From positions 30,671,610 through 30,735,609 of the forward strand of contig CM025850.1 in assembly GCA_003952965.2 (NCBI GenBank): a stretch of DNA of 64,000 bases, given 5' to 3'. The position numbers and the translations under genes are program-made. This DNA is from Morella rubra (taxonomy: Eukaryota > Streptophyta > Magnoliopsida > Fagales > Myricaceae). Under the pieces are notes generated by a model. It was not told the origin of the DNA, searched no databases, and saw only the letters and a list, made by a program, of their open reading frames with translations. How positions within the stretch are numbered: position 1 is the stretch's first letter; each line of letters starts with the position of its first letter. Below, one piece after another: positions 12,601 to 22,774 of this stretch.

Positions 12601-15600
12601 TGCTGAATACAGTTTGATTTTTAGTTTGTACTGTACAATTATTCAACCTTTATGTAAGTTCACTGGTACAGATGTGAGTGCTTTCCAATGTTGTATGAGT
12701 GCATGAATTTTCTGTTTGATAGACTTATAAATGCTTTACTTGAGCTGTTTCGTTCGTTGCGTCACTTACACAAGAGTGCTTAAAACGTTTTACGATTTCC
12801 CCAAAACCTCACTGTGTTGCGTTTATTACAAACACCATACAATTTATTGGTTTCTTACCGACCATTCCTATTCTTTTATTTTATTTCTATTTTTTTGTCA
12901 TGTTCAAATTAATAAGTTTGGGAATGATGTTAAGTAATCGTTTTTCTTTTGAGCATGTTCAATATTCATTTGTTAAAGTGGCTCATACTTCTGCTTTTTT
13001 TTTTTTTCTCTCTCTCTTTGAATTTCTAAATAATGTTAGTCTCTAAAAGTTCTTATTGTGATGTCTTACTTATTTATAATCTTCACAGTGGTCATACAAT
13101 TCCCGTAGAGACCAAGTTTCACACTCAAATTGATTGTCTGACTTCGTTCCAGATTAGTATGCCTGCGCTGATGGAGATTTTATCCTCTGCTGTCTCATAG
13201 ATTGGGATGTCTGACAGTAACTTGTATCTTAGCATTGTATTCTAAATTCCTCTGCTCCTGTTACAGCTTCTTTCTGGAGCAACATTACTGGGTGCTATAT
13301 TTTGCTTCAGCGCCTTCTGTCTTAAAAGCTTGTATGGGTTCATTGCGCTTTTTGCAGTGGGTGAGATGCTAGTCTTTGCCATACAGGTGAGTTCATAACT
13401 GTATGAGTTGGGTTAAAAACTGTTTCATCTCAGCCGGCTTGCTGTAGTTCTATGCGAGATGGTGGATTTTTATCAAAAGTATGCTATGGGGAGAGAGAGA
13501 GAGAGAGAGTGGATTGAAAGTCGATAAGCGAGACCTGATAGTTGGAAACCGTTACATTTTGAATGATGTCAAGAACACAGATAGTAAAAGAGCTGCCAAT
13601 GGTATTCAAGTTGTTGAACTGCTCTGGGACATTTGATAAGAAAATTTTGATAATCTGTGAATGTAACTGCCATAACTCTCAGTGTCATAAGTGATTTTAC
13701 GAATTATTGTAGCTGTACCATTGCTTGTAATCTAGAACTGCTTAGGTTAGTAATGTGTATGTGTTATTGCTTGCCATCTTCTCAAAATTTCAAGGGCTAT
13801 TAGCGCGTGGATAATCTGTGAATGTAACTGCCATAACTCTCGGGGTCATAAGTGATATTACGAAATATTGTAGCTGTACCATTGCTTGTAATCTAGAACT
13901 GCTTAGGTTAGTAATGTGTATGTGTTATTGCTTGCCACCTTCTCAAAATCTCTTTTTTTTTTATTAGTAAGAAAAGCTTTATTGCAAACCAAAAGGAGGT
14001 AACAGTACAAAGAGCTATACTGAAAACCTAATTCATACAAGCTAAAAAGCTAATAAATCAGAAACATCATAAAAAGGACTGCCCAACACAGCATTGACCC
14101 AGTGAAAAAGAGTACTCAACAATTTTCCCTTTAACCCTTCTAAAGACAAAAAGGTATTCTCGAAACATCTATTATTGCTTGCCACCTTCTCAAAATCTCA
14201 AGGGCTATTAACATGTGGATTGAGGCAAATGGCTATGTTATTAATGTTGCACTGCACAAGTTATATTAGGGTCTTTATGGAATTATCTCGGCATTTGAAC
14301 GTTTTGTTCTGTGCCTATTTCTATATCATCCTGAGTTTCACTGGGATGTGATACTGATAGAGAGCTTGGTGATTTGCACAAGCTTTCTGTTGCCTTTCCT
14401 GTTACCATTCATGATAATTTTCTCTTCTTCACCTGGGCACTTTTTTCTCGTGATTTTACTTTCAAAGTCTTTGAATTACCTTTGCAAGGGCCTAAAAATT
14501 CTGAGGAGTCTTTATAGCTTATAATTTTTTCTTCACTGTGAGAATGATCTAAGTTTATAAATTACTAAAGATGAACCCTTTGCTAATTAAAATGGTGTAT
14601 CTTTTTCCCCCTCTTCTCAGTATGCATAGGCAAACGATATAAGGTTTCTATGGGTTTTTGTCAAGCCTTTATTTGCACTATGTGTTTTCTTACACTTTTT
14701 TTTTTCTTTCTAAATCACTCTGCGTTTTCTTACTCCATAGTCTTTTTTATTTTCTTCTTATGTCCTTTGTCTATCGTTTAATCATTTTGCTATCTCAGTA
14801 CTATCCTGTGAGTTTGTCATTAAAATGTGTTTGATTTTTGAGAATGGTTGAATATGAGACATGTTACATATTGTTATAAAAAAAAACCTTTCCGCTGGTT
14901 ATTGATTTTCCTAATTTCTCCACTTTTGTTCGCAAATGTGTATGGTTTCAATTTCCCTAAAAGAGTGCTAGTATGTCGCTGCATTGGTGACACTCACAGT
15001 AATTTTTTAGACTGCTTTTTATTCTGAACTAATATCGAGAAATTGCATTTTGCTGTCATATTTCCTTCACAGTATCACTTTGCTATTGCAGGCTCCTGTT
15101 AATTATATTTGTCTCCATTGTGTCAAACCTAGTCTGAGGCCTCTATCTCTAGCTATCTCAACTGTTTCAATCCATGTCTTTGGTGATGTGCCTTCCTCAC
15201 CTCTCGTTGGGGTCCTTCAGGTGTGCCTTCAAAGCTCTTTCGATTCGAATCTTGGAGGAAGGGAAGGCTAATATTGTTGATATTATGTTGCGTTCCCTTC
15301 ACATGCATTAAATGTTCCCATAAACAACTAGATAGTGTACAGAGAAGTATAGCATGTTCCACTGTGGCATATAACCTTACTCCATTTTGTACCCTGACTA
15401 TGTGTAATTCAATTTGTTGTGGCAAAGGGGGTTTCTGGATATAGTATTAGTAGCAAGAGCATCAGGTTGATTATTCATATGCAATCTGTAATTCCTCCAA
15501 AATCAAGGAAAGTTCCCCTCAGCAGTCGGTGGATTGAAGAGATGATGCTATAAACATTCTGTGTGGTCCTATAAGCCAACTGCATGTGTGGGCAAAATAG

Positions 15601-17225
15601 GCAGAGATACCCAGTGGAGGCTTTGAAATTATGAGGCTAGAAATGACCACATTGAAATTGAAGAAATTCTTTGGCTTCTATATTGGATTACCATAGACGT
15701 GTGTGTGTGTCCTGATCATGAGAAAAGTTTTTTTTTTTTATGAATGATCATGAGAAAAGTAAAGCACGCACTCCAATCAGACTTCTTGTTTTATTAACAG
15801 TGGTCCCAAAATTTTTAATTTCAATGAAAAAGCTTGTAGAGGTTTCTCTTCAGTATTGAATGCCAACCTCGTTACTCGTGCATGATAATAAGTTAATAAC
15901 TATGAGATCTACCAGCTTTTTGTTGATATGCTGAAGTATTATGTCCTTATCTTATGTTTCTTGTTTGATAATTCACTTGCAATTCCTTTCTCCAGCTTAG
16001 TTTTGAAGCTTATAATTGAGTTTCCTGATGCTTTGGGTTCCTTCGTCTATATCCTTTTCTTTATTTCTCACCTATTTTTTGACGGCATCATTTTCTTTGA
16101 TATGTGACTCACAGGATTATGTTAACAATTGGAGGGAAACAGCACTTATTCTGACATCTGTTCTGTTTCTTGCCGCTGGAATATGGTTTATAGGTAAGTG
16201 ACAGACTATCTGTTGAAAAGCTTGTAGAGATCTGATGATATATTAATTTTTCTCTCTCCATCTTCAGTTGAAGCATCTAGTATTTTGGTTTTAAACCTTT
16301 CCATGTGAACTCAAGTATAGATCATTTGAGGAAAGATGCTCTAAATATATGTAGTGGAGTGAAATCCATATCTACAAATAAATACGGGGGGGAAATCACT
16401 TTATGCCCCCGAACTACCAAAAATTCTCAAACAAAGGTCCTATTTACCACTTTTGACACATCAAGCCTCTAAACTTTCAAAACCAATCAATTTGCGCCCT
16501 AGGTCAAAATTGTGCCACATGACTCATTTATAACACGTGGCATGATTTTAACTGTTGAATCTTTTTTAGAGGCGCAAATTGATGAAATTTGGTATTTTTT
16601 TGACTCAATGTCAAAGATGGAAGTTAGTACCCTTGTTTGAGATTGCTTTGGTAGTTTAAGGGTGCGAAGTGACTTTTCCCCATAAATTCATTTAAAAGCA
16701 ACTATTTAGTTTTGTCCCTAGTCAAAATTTTAGAGCTACTCAGTTATCTTTGAAATTGTTCCTCTGTCAACATCTTTCAAAAGTCAAGTCTTATCAGGTC
16801 CTACTATGTTTCTTATCGCCTACATTATAGCTTCCTTTGCTATCAACACCCTGGTTCTTCTTAGGATATCTTCATTCATGATTTCACTGTGGAAAAAGAC
16901 CAAAACTTCTCAAGTCTATGACACTGGTTTGTGGCTTCATGCAAAAAGCAGCCTACTGAACTGCTAAATATATGACATGCACCCGAGAGATGTTGTGATT
17001 GCTGGAAATGGAAGTCCATATAACATGCTCGATTTGGTGATAGATAATTGAAATTTATGGAGTTACAACTAAGATTGTGTTACTTTTACAGGGATTTTCC
17101 TGAACAGCGTAGACATGTATAATGAAGAAGGTGAGAATGAAGCATCCACGGTTGAGAAGGCCAGCATGAAGCCGTTGCTGGGGGGAAAAAGAAATGAGGT
17201 GGTAAATTACTCTGGTGAAGCATAA
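3613..17225 (+). CDS. SPNS1: Spinster-like major facilitator superfamily transporter (probable sphingolipid transporter)
   Basis: Sixteen exons join in phase: 3613-3683, 5260-5391, 6430-6531, 6703-6807, 6911-6986, 7877-7951, 8848-8950, 9043-9108, 10924-11005, 11782-11879, 12175-12251, 12408-12521, 13267-13386, 15092-15220, 16115-16193 and 17092-17225. The product is 520 residues, the usual size for plant Spinster homologues. Family landmarks are LINYVDRGAIASNG in the first membrane segment, DGVLSSAFMVGL, VGVGEASFISLAAPF, YNFVLGAYSYWGPKAGY, GTLSGG and, near the end, VKPSLRPLSLA with FGDVPSSPLVG. Multiple hydrophobic segments fit a 12-helix permease. The start is an ATG in good context (AAGAAATGGCG). 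Exons 3-6 lie in a tandem duplication; only copy-1 exons 3-5 joined to copy-2 exon 6 keep the frame (see 6415-8019). Animal Spinster proteins export sphingosine-1-phosphate or lysolipids; the plant substrate is inferred. The SS5 neighbour favours the AT5G65687 (SPNS1) lineage over SPNS2 or SPNS3. Confidence 0.88.
3840..4160. repeat. AT-rich dispersed repeat in SPNS1 intron 1
   Basis: The stretch is dominated by words such as gtgaaaaaattt, aagattttaag and gatgttt. Similar AT-rich wording recurs near 1400-1700, 19380-19590, 33190-33400 and 34610-34960, in both orientations. No clear terminal repeat was found, so this may be an old MITE or simply low-complexity intron DNA. The rest of intron 1 (to 5259) holds nothing recognisable apart from an 11-bp perfect inverted repeat, CGGGTTGGGAT, at 4315-4325 and 4346-4356. 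Confidence 0.3.
6415..8019 (+). repeat. Tandem duplication of SPNS1 exons 3-6; second copy eroded by small deletions
   Basis: Unit 1 (6415-7277) and unit 2 (7278 to about 8019) begin with the same TCATGATTCTTGCAG acceptor and run through exons 3, 4, 5 and 6 with their introns. Unit 2 is about 120 bp shorter because of many deletions of roughly 5-16 bp. Its exon 3 reaches a stop (GGTTGGACTTAA) and its exons 4 and 5 lose coding sequence. Unit 1 exon 6 (7118-7193) carries one extra A (TATGAGTGG against TATGGTGG at 7877-7951), which shifts the frame. A working message must skip unit-1 exon 6 and unit-2 exons 3-5. An assembly error is a serious alternative. Confidence 0.85.
9109..10923. other. SPNS1 intron 8, long, no gene seen
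   Basis: This 1.8-kb intron includes C/G-homopolymer patches (for example 9282-9320 and 9383-9460) and a short repeated word, gtgtcacataaggtcac, at about 10145 and 10178. Those traits suggest old transposon debris, but no terminal repeats or coding domain could be recognised. Confidence 0.3.
13650..14219 (+). repeat. Tandem 161-bp repeat in SPNS1 intron 13, second unit split by a retroposon
   Basis: Unit 1 is 13650-13810. Unit 2 starts at 13811 and continues to 13952, then resumes at 14200-14219 beyond an insertion. Both units run from ataatctgtgaatgtaactg to aagggctatta with only a few differences, so the duplication is fairly young. A (GA)n microsatellite lies just before it at about 13491-13509. 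Confidence 0.85.
13953..14171 (-). mobile_element. LINE 3' fragment with 28-bp target-site duplication
   Basis: The insertion is flanked by a perfect 28-bp direct repeat at 13925-13952 and 14172-14199. Read on the minus strand it ends in AATAAAGCTTTTCTTACTAA followed by a short A-run, the usual end of a reverse-transcribed 5'-truncated element. It has no open frame of note. A poly(A) tail and a long target-site duplication are diagnostic of target-primed reverse transcription. The plant LINE identity is inferred from this structure. Confidence 0.8.
16387..16681. mobile_element. MITE in SPNS1 intron 15
   Basis: The ends are inverted repeats: the left reads GGGGAAATCACTTTATGCCC and the right, reverse-complemented, GGGGAAAAGTCACTTCGCAC; both continue into an AACTACCAAA motif. 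The flanks ATAAATAC and ATAAATTC look like an imperfect 8-bp target-site duplication, as for Mutator-type MITEs. It is about 295 bp and non-coding. Confidence 0.75.
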
Positions 17226-19857
17226 GTTCCCTGATGCTATGTTGAAACTATGCTTTGTCAAGTATCTGCACCATGCGATAGTTTCAAGAAATACTGGACC
17301 ATCCTTTTTGTGTGCTTTACCGTAGCGCAGTGCCTTCTGGTTGCTTCATCATGAATGCAATACAAAATTGGATTTGTTTACTTGGATGTTTTTTGATCAG
17401 TGATTTGAGGTGGAAAATATGCTGCATCCTTGTGGGTGTTTTGAGTTGTTGATCTGGATCTGTAACTTGATAGTTGGACAAACGTGAGCAGCTACCTCTT
17501 TCTGGTTTATTAAAGTCTTTAAAGCCCAGAATAACTCAAGGAATGACTTGAGTGGAGAACTCGAACAAACTTTCTACGAGTAGACGTGTAAAGACTCTTC
17601 TGTGAATCTAGACGAATACTGGTGCTCTCTCATCTTATAGGGATTGAAATATAAAAGCTTGCCGCTACGGTCCGCACTTGTGAGTCAGAGATTTGTGAGA
17701 GGTCATGAAAAGCATATTTCCACCTCGAATCAGTCAGAAAACAAGCAGGTAAATGTTAAGGTTGGGCAATGTTCTTTGCTTTTCAGAGAGAGATTGTAGA
17801 TAGAAAAATGCTTGTGATCAGAATATATTTGTTGTTTATAGTACAATCTTCTTGTGTATAGTCTTCAGTTCATGTAAATATCAATTATTTGTCGACAAGT
17901 TTATAGAAAACAAGAATAATGGTGTACACTACATTCTTCCTGCATTCTGTTTATTACTTCATATATACAAGCGATGCACTTTCGACGACTTCGTCGCTCG
18001 TGCTCTCTGCCTTTCTTACTTGGTAGGAGAAGTTGCAGGATCTCCTTCGTGCCTTCCAGTGAGTAGGCGCAATGTATGACTCGAGTGCAATAAACTTTCA
18101 AATCTACAGCTAAACTTACAAAACCCACAAAAATAACGGCTATATTATTATTATGTTTTTTCTAACTAACGGCTATATTATTTGAGAACATGGTAATTTT
18201 AGCATTTCTTTTCATCCTCTTTTCCGTTATGAAAAGTCATCTTCATATGAAACTAGAAAAACCTCTCAGATCACATTATATGCTACGTGGGTAAAGATTT
18301 TCTTCAATTTGTTGTTAGAATTAAATAATCAAATTTGTAAAGAGATAAACAAAATGTATGAGTCTTATTGTGGAGTTTATACTATTCGGTAATTAATATA
18401 GTATATTGAATGTTGTAGGATTTATATATTATGTTATAAGATTTATACGTTGTGTCTATTTCTCTTCTAATTAGATATTAAACACAAATTAGGTAGAATT
18501 CTTGTCCATGTTAGACCTGAAATGGTCAGTAATGCTTTCACATGGCCCATTTAGCTGGGAATAGACATAAAGTTGACAAAATCAGAGAAGCCGCGTACTG
18601 GGACTTCTTTCAGCACATGCCAATCTCCATCTTGGCAGCAAGTTGGAGGAAGACAACTGAGATTACAATCAAGGTGTCTTCCTGGATGGTACGTCGTCGT
18701 CTTCAGCAATAATTAAATTTGGTCATTAATGTCACCTACCAAACACGTATGTTGTCATAATTATTTTATTCAATTCTTTTTTTTTATCAATTATTTTATT
18801 CAATTCGACTGTCTTGGAATGGGGACCTTGCTTTCATTCACACATCACCTTCAGTTATGGGTTTGCTAATTATACAAGGATCCACCATGATGGTTACACG
18901 TGTTACTGTGCTGTGGTCCTCTGATCCTACTGCACTCAATTGTGTTTACCAGCCTCGTTGACTTTCCTTTCTCCTGAGCAGTCAATTCCTTATGTCTCAG
19001 TAAATTATAGACTGAGATGCGGAAAAACTGAATTAATTAATTGAAAATAACAATTATAATTATTATTACAATCTCTGATATTGTAGTCAATTTCGACTAT
19101 ACTGGGAAATATAGTGGTATAGGTACATATGTGACCCAGTTGTTAGAACTAAACAATATTTTTTGGAGGCCTGGTTGTGAACTGCCGCTGGTTGGATTGA
19201 ATCAAGCATGTTTTGCAAATGAAAATTTTCAAAAAGTTTTCTCATTTCTTGGCACAAACATTTTGAAGTTGACATTTTTATCTCTACCTTTATTTTGATA
19301 ATGTTATCTCCATTTTTTTTATTTTCTAAAAATTAAAAAATAATAAAAAATTTCAAAAGCATCTCTATTCATAATTTCTATCCATCAAAATAAACATAAA
19401 AAATTTAATCAAATTATCTCTTCATTTTTTCACCTAATTCTTAAAATAATTTTAATTTTTTTTTAACATCTATCCAAACATACTTCAAAATTTTTACTAA
19501 CTTTTTACAAACTCTTATAAAACTCCAGTCTCCTTAAATTTTCACACCGTATCCAAATTTTTTGAAAATTTCTTAAAATTTCCATTTGACAAACATGTAG
19601 GACAGTTAAAAAAAAAAAAAGCCAAGTTATTGTTATTTCCACGTGTCAAATTTTCAGTCCGCAATACATTGTGGCGAAGGTAATAAATTGGCTTTAAAGA
19701 AAATTAAATCTCATTACTCATCCAAATCAATATCTTCTTCTGCTAATCCGGTGTTTTTTCCAAATGGAATGTCCGCAAATACTTGAATTCAAGGAGATCT
19801 CAAATGGAAAAGTTAAATTTGACTCATTTGGCAATGAATATCAATAGTTTTGATCCT
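17226..19857. other. SPNS1 3' flank and intergenic DNA
   Basis: The first several hundred bases are likely 3' untranslated sequence. The region 18100-19700 is AT-rich with a small duplicated word (attattttattcaattc at about 18764 and 18789) and the AT-rich dispersed repeat type near 19380-19590. The short open frames on both strands lack any recognisable domain. I see no gene. Confidence 0.5.
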
Positions 19858-20071
19858 TTCTTTGTTGTTCATGAATTGGTCGGAGTCCTTAAAAGAAAAA
19901 GTGTTGTCACTTTTGTACTCTTTTCATAATAGTTAGTTTTAAAATTAAGAGTTTTAATCTTTGAGTTTTGTTTTTATCCCTTTGTTGTTCCGTTGAAAAA
20001 GCTCACTTTTGTACTCTTTTCATAATAGGTATTTAAGTTTTAAAATTAAGAGTTTTAATCTTTGAGTTTTG
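19858..20071 (+). repeat. Direct repeat of roughly 70-110 bp upstream of a retroposon
   Basis: Two copies begin with ctttgttgttc (about 19860 and 19980). Each ends with the stretch from tcacttttgtactc to tttgagttttg, at 19907-19970 and 20003-20071. The copies differ by small indels. No function is apparent. Confidence 0.7.
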
Positions 20072-20150
20072 GGTTTTTATAAAAAAAAGTCCTCCCTAAC
20101 TCTATGTCCAACCACTAAAGATAGAAGGTCCATCTCAATAAAAATCTAAC

Positions 20151-20905
20151 TTTTTTTTTCTAATTAAAAATATATTTCATTTCACAAGGGGAAGATACAA
20201 GTGCAAAATCCGAAACCAACCATGGCTGAAAACTTCAAATGGGGCACAAAGACCCACTACATCATTTTCATTTTCAAAGGCACAAAGGGCCAGAAACAAC
20301 CTAAGGACTATAAGGGTCCTAGCACTATAGGCCATAAAAGGCAACACCCAACTAGTACCACAGACCCACCAACCCAACCCGAATACAAAGACCTGGGGCA
20401 CAACATAATCCCGTCGAGAACGGCGTATACCGTCGTCGGAGATGGAGGATCCAAACCAACACTTATCATAAAAGAGCCCACGGAGGAGAAGCATGGCCAA
20501 AAATGGAGGAGACACCAAGCGCGTCAGATCCACACGTCGCAGGAGTGGCGTGTGGGGATCCAGAGCCAGAGTGGGACCGCAGGACAAGGACGACGTCGTA
20601 AATCTAGAGCTACTGATGTCGGCCAATGGGTGTGTGCTCGCCTTAAAACGCTCTATCGTCACCGAGAAAACTTCATCGGAGCAATAACCACCAGGAAACA
20701 AAACCACCATTATTATAAAAAGCAAGAAAAAAACGAAAAATTGTCGACCGGTTAGGAGGTGGGCAGGCAGGAGGAGGAGGAACTCCTCCCGCCGCCCAGA
20801 GAACGAAAGAGAGCTGGAGGGAGAGTTGCAAAAGAGAGAAATGGGGGAAGTCTAGAGAGAAGGAGGACCCTCTCTCTCTAGACTTTTTGAGAGAACATAT
20901 TCATC
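20151..20905 (-). mobile_element. Poly(A)-tailed retroposon of about 0.75 kb, minus orientation
   Basis: On the minus strand the unit starts near 20905 with TCTCTCAAAAAGTCTAGAGA and finishes at about 20151 in an AATTAG plus A-run tail. The flanks AAAAATCTAACTT (20139-20151) and AAAAATCCAACTT (20906-20918) agree at 12 of 13 positions, as an aged target-site duplication would. It contains a 182-codon open frame on the minus strand (20725-20177) overlapped by a 184-codon frame on the plus strand. Neither protein is recognised. A 5'-truncated LINE, a SINE-like element or a retrocopy of a cellular transcript are all possible. Confidence 0.6.
20850..20883. other. Hairpin at the 5' end of the retroposon
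   Basis: The arms GTCTAGAGAGA (20850-20860) and TCTCTCTAGAC (20873-20883) are perfect complements around a 12-base loop. On the minus strand this sits at the very start of the retroposon described above, so it may be a structured 5' leader. Confidence 0.6.
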
Positions 20906-21605
20906 AAAAATCCAACTTAATTGTTCACATGATGCTTCCCACTTATCCGATAAAAGTGAAATAATACGTTCAATTGGGGGATTGAGCGTGGTAGGTTAAA
21001 ATAATAACTTTTTGTGGGACTCGAGTTGACAGTGAGTGACGTAAAGTCAAATGTGGCCAGCTTATCAGACATGTGAAATTATCATGTAGACTACTAATTT
21101 AGATTTACACTAAAATAAACTTTTATGGTATTAGTAGGCTGGACAAAGAGCTGACTAGAAATATTTTTTTTTTAAGAGCTCAAAACTTGAGGACTGCCAA
21201 AAAAAAATTTTAGATTTAAAATTTGAGAACCTATTATTAAAATCAGGTAAAAACTAAAATTTAAAGTTTAAAACTCAATGACCTTATTACAAACAATGTA
21301 AAACTCAAGGACAAAAAATTATTTTTCCTAAAATCTATTATGTCCGATCAGGTTCGGACTAATTTAGTTAGAAAACACACTTAATTTGGGAGGACAACCG
21401 CAAATCTGGAACCATCTCCTCCACAATTATTATTCCTTTTTTTTTTTTTTGTAAGTCTCCACAATTATCATTCAAAAGACTTGCTATTATGATAAGATTC
21501 CAATGCACTTCCATTTTACTAAATTCAAATTCGTCTAAAAGTAGAAATCTTTTCGGACCACAGGGAAGAGGTGTATTTCCGTCCGAGCAAACAAACAAAA
21601 GACAT

Positions 21606-21747
21606 TTAATTGCCCGACTTCTCCATCGGTCACGTGTACATAGAACAAAAAGAGAAAGAAAAAGGCTGGAAAAACAGCTCTCACAGCCACAACCCCCGCC
21701 GTCAATTAATTGCCTGACTTCTCCATCGGACACGTGTACATAGAACA
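21606..21747 (+). promoter_or_regulatory. Duplicated G-box block upstream of KIN-8B
   Basis: A 42-bp block recurs exactly 100 bp apart (21606-21647 and 21706-21747) with two mismatches. Each copy contains TCGGWCACGTGTACATAGAA with a CACGTG G-box (21631-21636 and 21731-21736). G-boxes bind bZIP and bHLH factors. The block lies about 1.0-1.2 kb before the KIN-8B start codon in otherwise ordinary promoter DNA, so a regulatory role is inferred from position and motif only. Confidence 0.45.
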
Positions 21748-22774
21748 TCGTTACGGAAAACCCCCGTTCTTTGTCCGAATCAACCCCGTCTCTCTCATCT
21801 TTTTTTCTTTGGAGCCCCCACTTTTTTCCCATTTGCCAGAGAAATCATTGTCCCAAAAGTCATTACCAAAAAACTCCCCGACAAAGGAGCAACCATTTCG
21901 CTGACAGACACGCTTTTCCCACGAGTCCTTGATACGTTTCCAGAAAACTCCAAAGTTCTCACCTTGTGTCCATCAAAAGCAAAAGAACGGGTCACGATCA
22001 TTCTTGTGACTCTCCACCTCACTCGGTCTTCTTCCTCCTTCGCTACCTGTTTGCATACCCGCGTTCACTAAGTTACTGGAACCTAACGTAGTGCATTGCA
22101 TTACGGTAGGCCGTAGCACACAAAATCTTTCCCCTCTCGGAGACAGAAGGATTTCTGGCATTTCTTTTTTCCTGCCCCCGCTACGCGCATCCACGTCGTT
22201 CCGTTAGCTCTGTCATGTTTTGTCGGTTTTTTAAAATTTAGGATTTTCGTACTTAAATTCTTGCTCCCCCGGAGTTGAGCTGTTTTCAGATATTCTTGAA
22301 ATGTAGTCTTCGTGAGGAGCTTAACCCAATGTGCTTGAGAAATCGGAGTTCTTGTTTTTTGTAGTTTGCGATCTTCCGAAACAAAAAAAAAACCGTGCTG
22401 AAGCTTCTTGTCTTTTGATTTGTTTTGATCTTCTTAGCTCCTACTCGTTCGCTCTGAGAAGGTTAGGTAGTTGTAGGATTTTTGTTTTTAAACCAGCTGT
22501 TGATGTCGTACCTTTTTTTTTTTTACCTTCCTATTGTGCAAATGTAGCTTGTTTCCGTGAGTTTGTGGTTCCTTTGTGGCAATGTGGATTTTCAAACTGA
22601 ATTGGGGCTCATTTTGTAAAGCAAGAAGTTCATTCAGCTAGAATGCAATTTTTCTTAGTGTCAGATTTAGGCTTGTAAAATGGTTTAAACAAATTCTATG
22701 TTTCAAATTTCGGTGCGAATTGGTGGCTAATAGCTAAGTCCAGTGATACTTTGTAAAATCGATGCTGGTCAAAC

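Noticed and set aside
20201..20755. 184-codon open frame on the plus strand
   Set aside because: It is the antisense of the retroposon reading frame. Its basic Lys/Arg/Thr-rich composition is what the reverse strand of that sequence gives, and no domain is visible.
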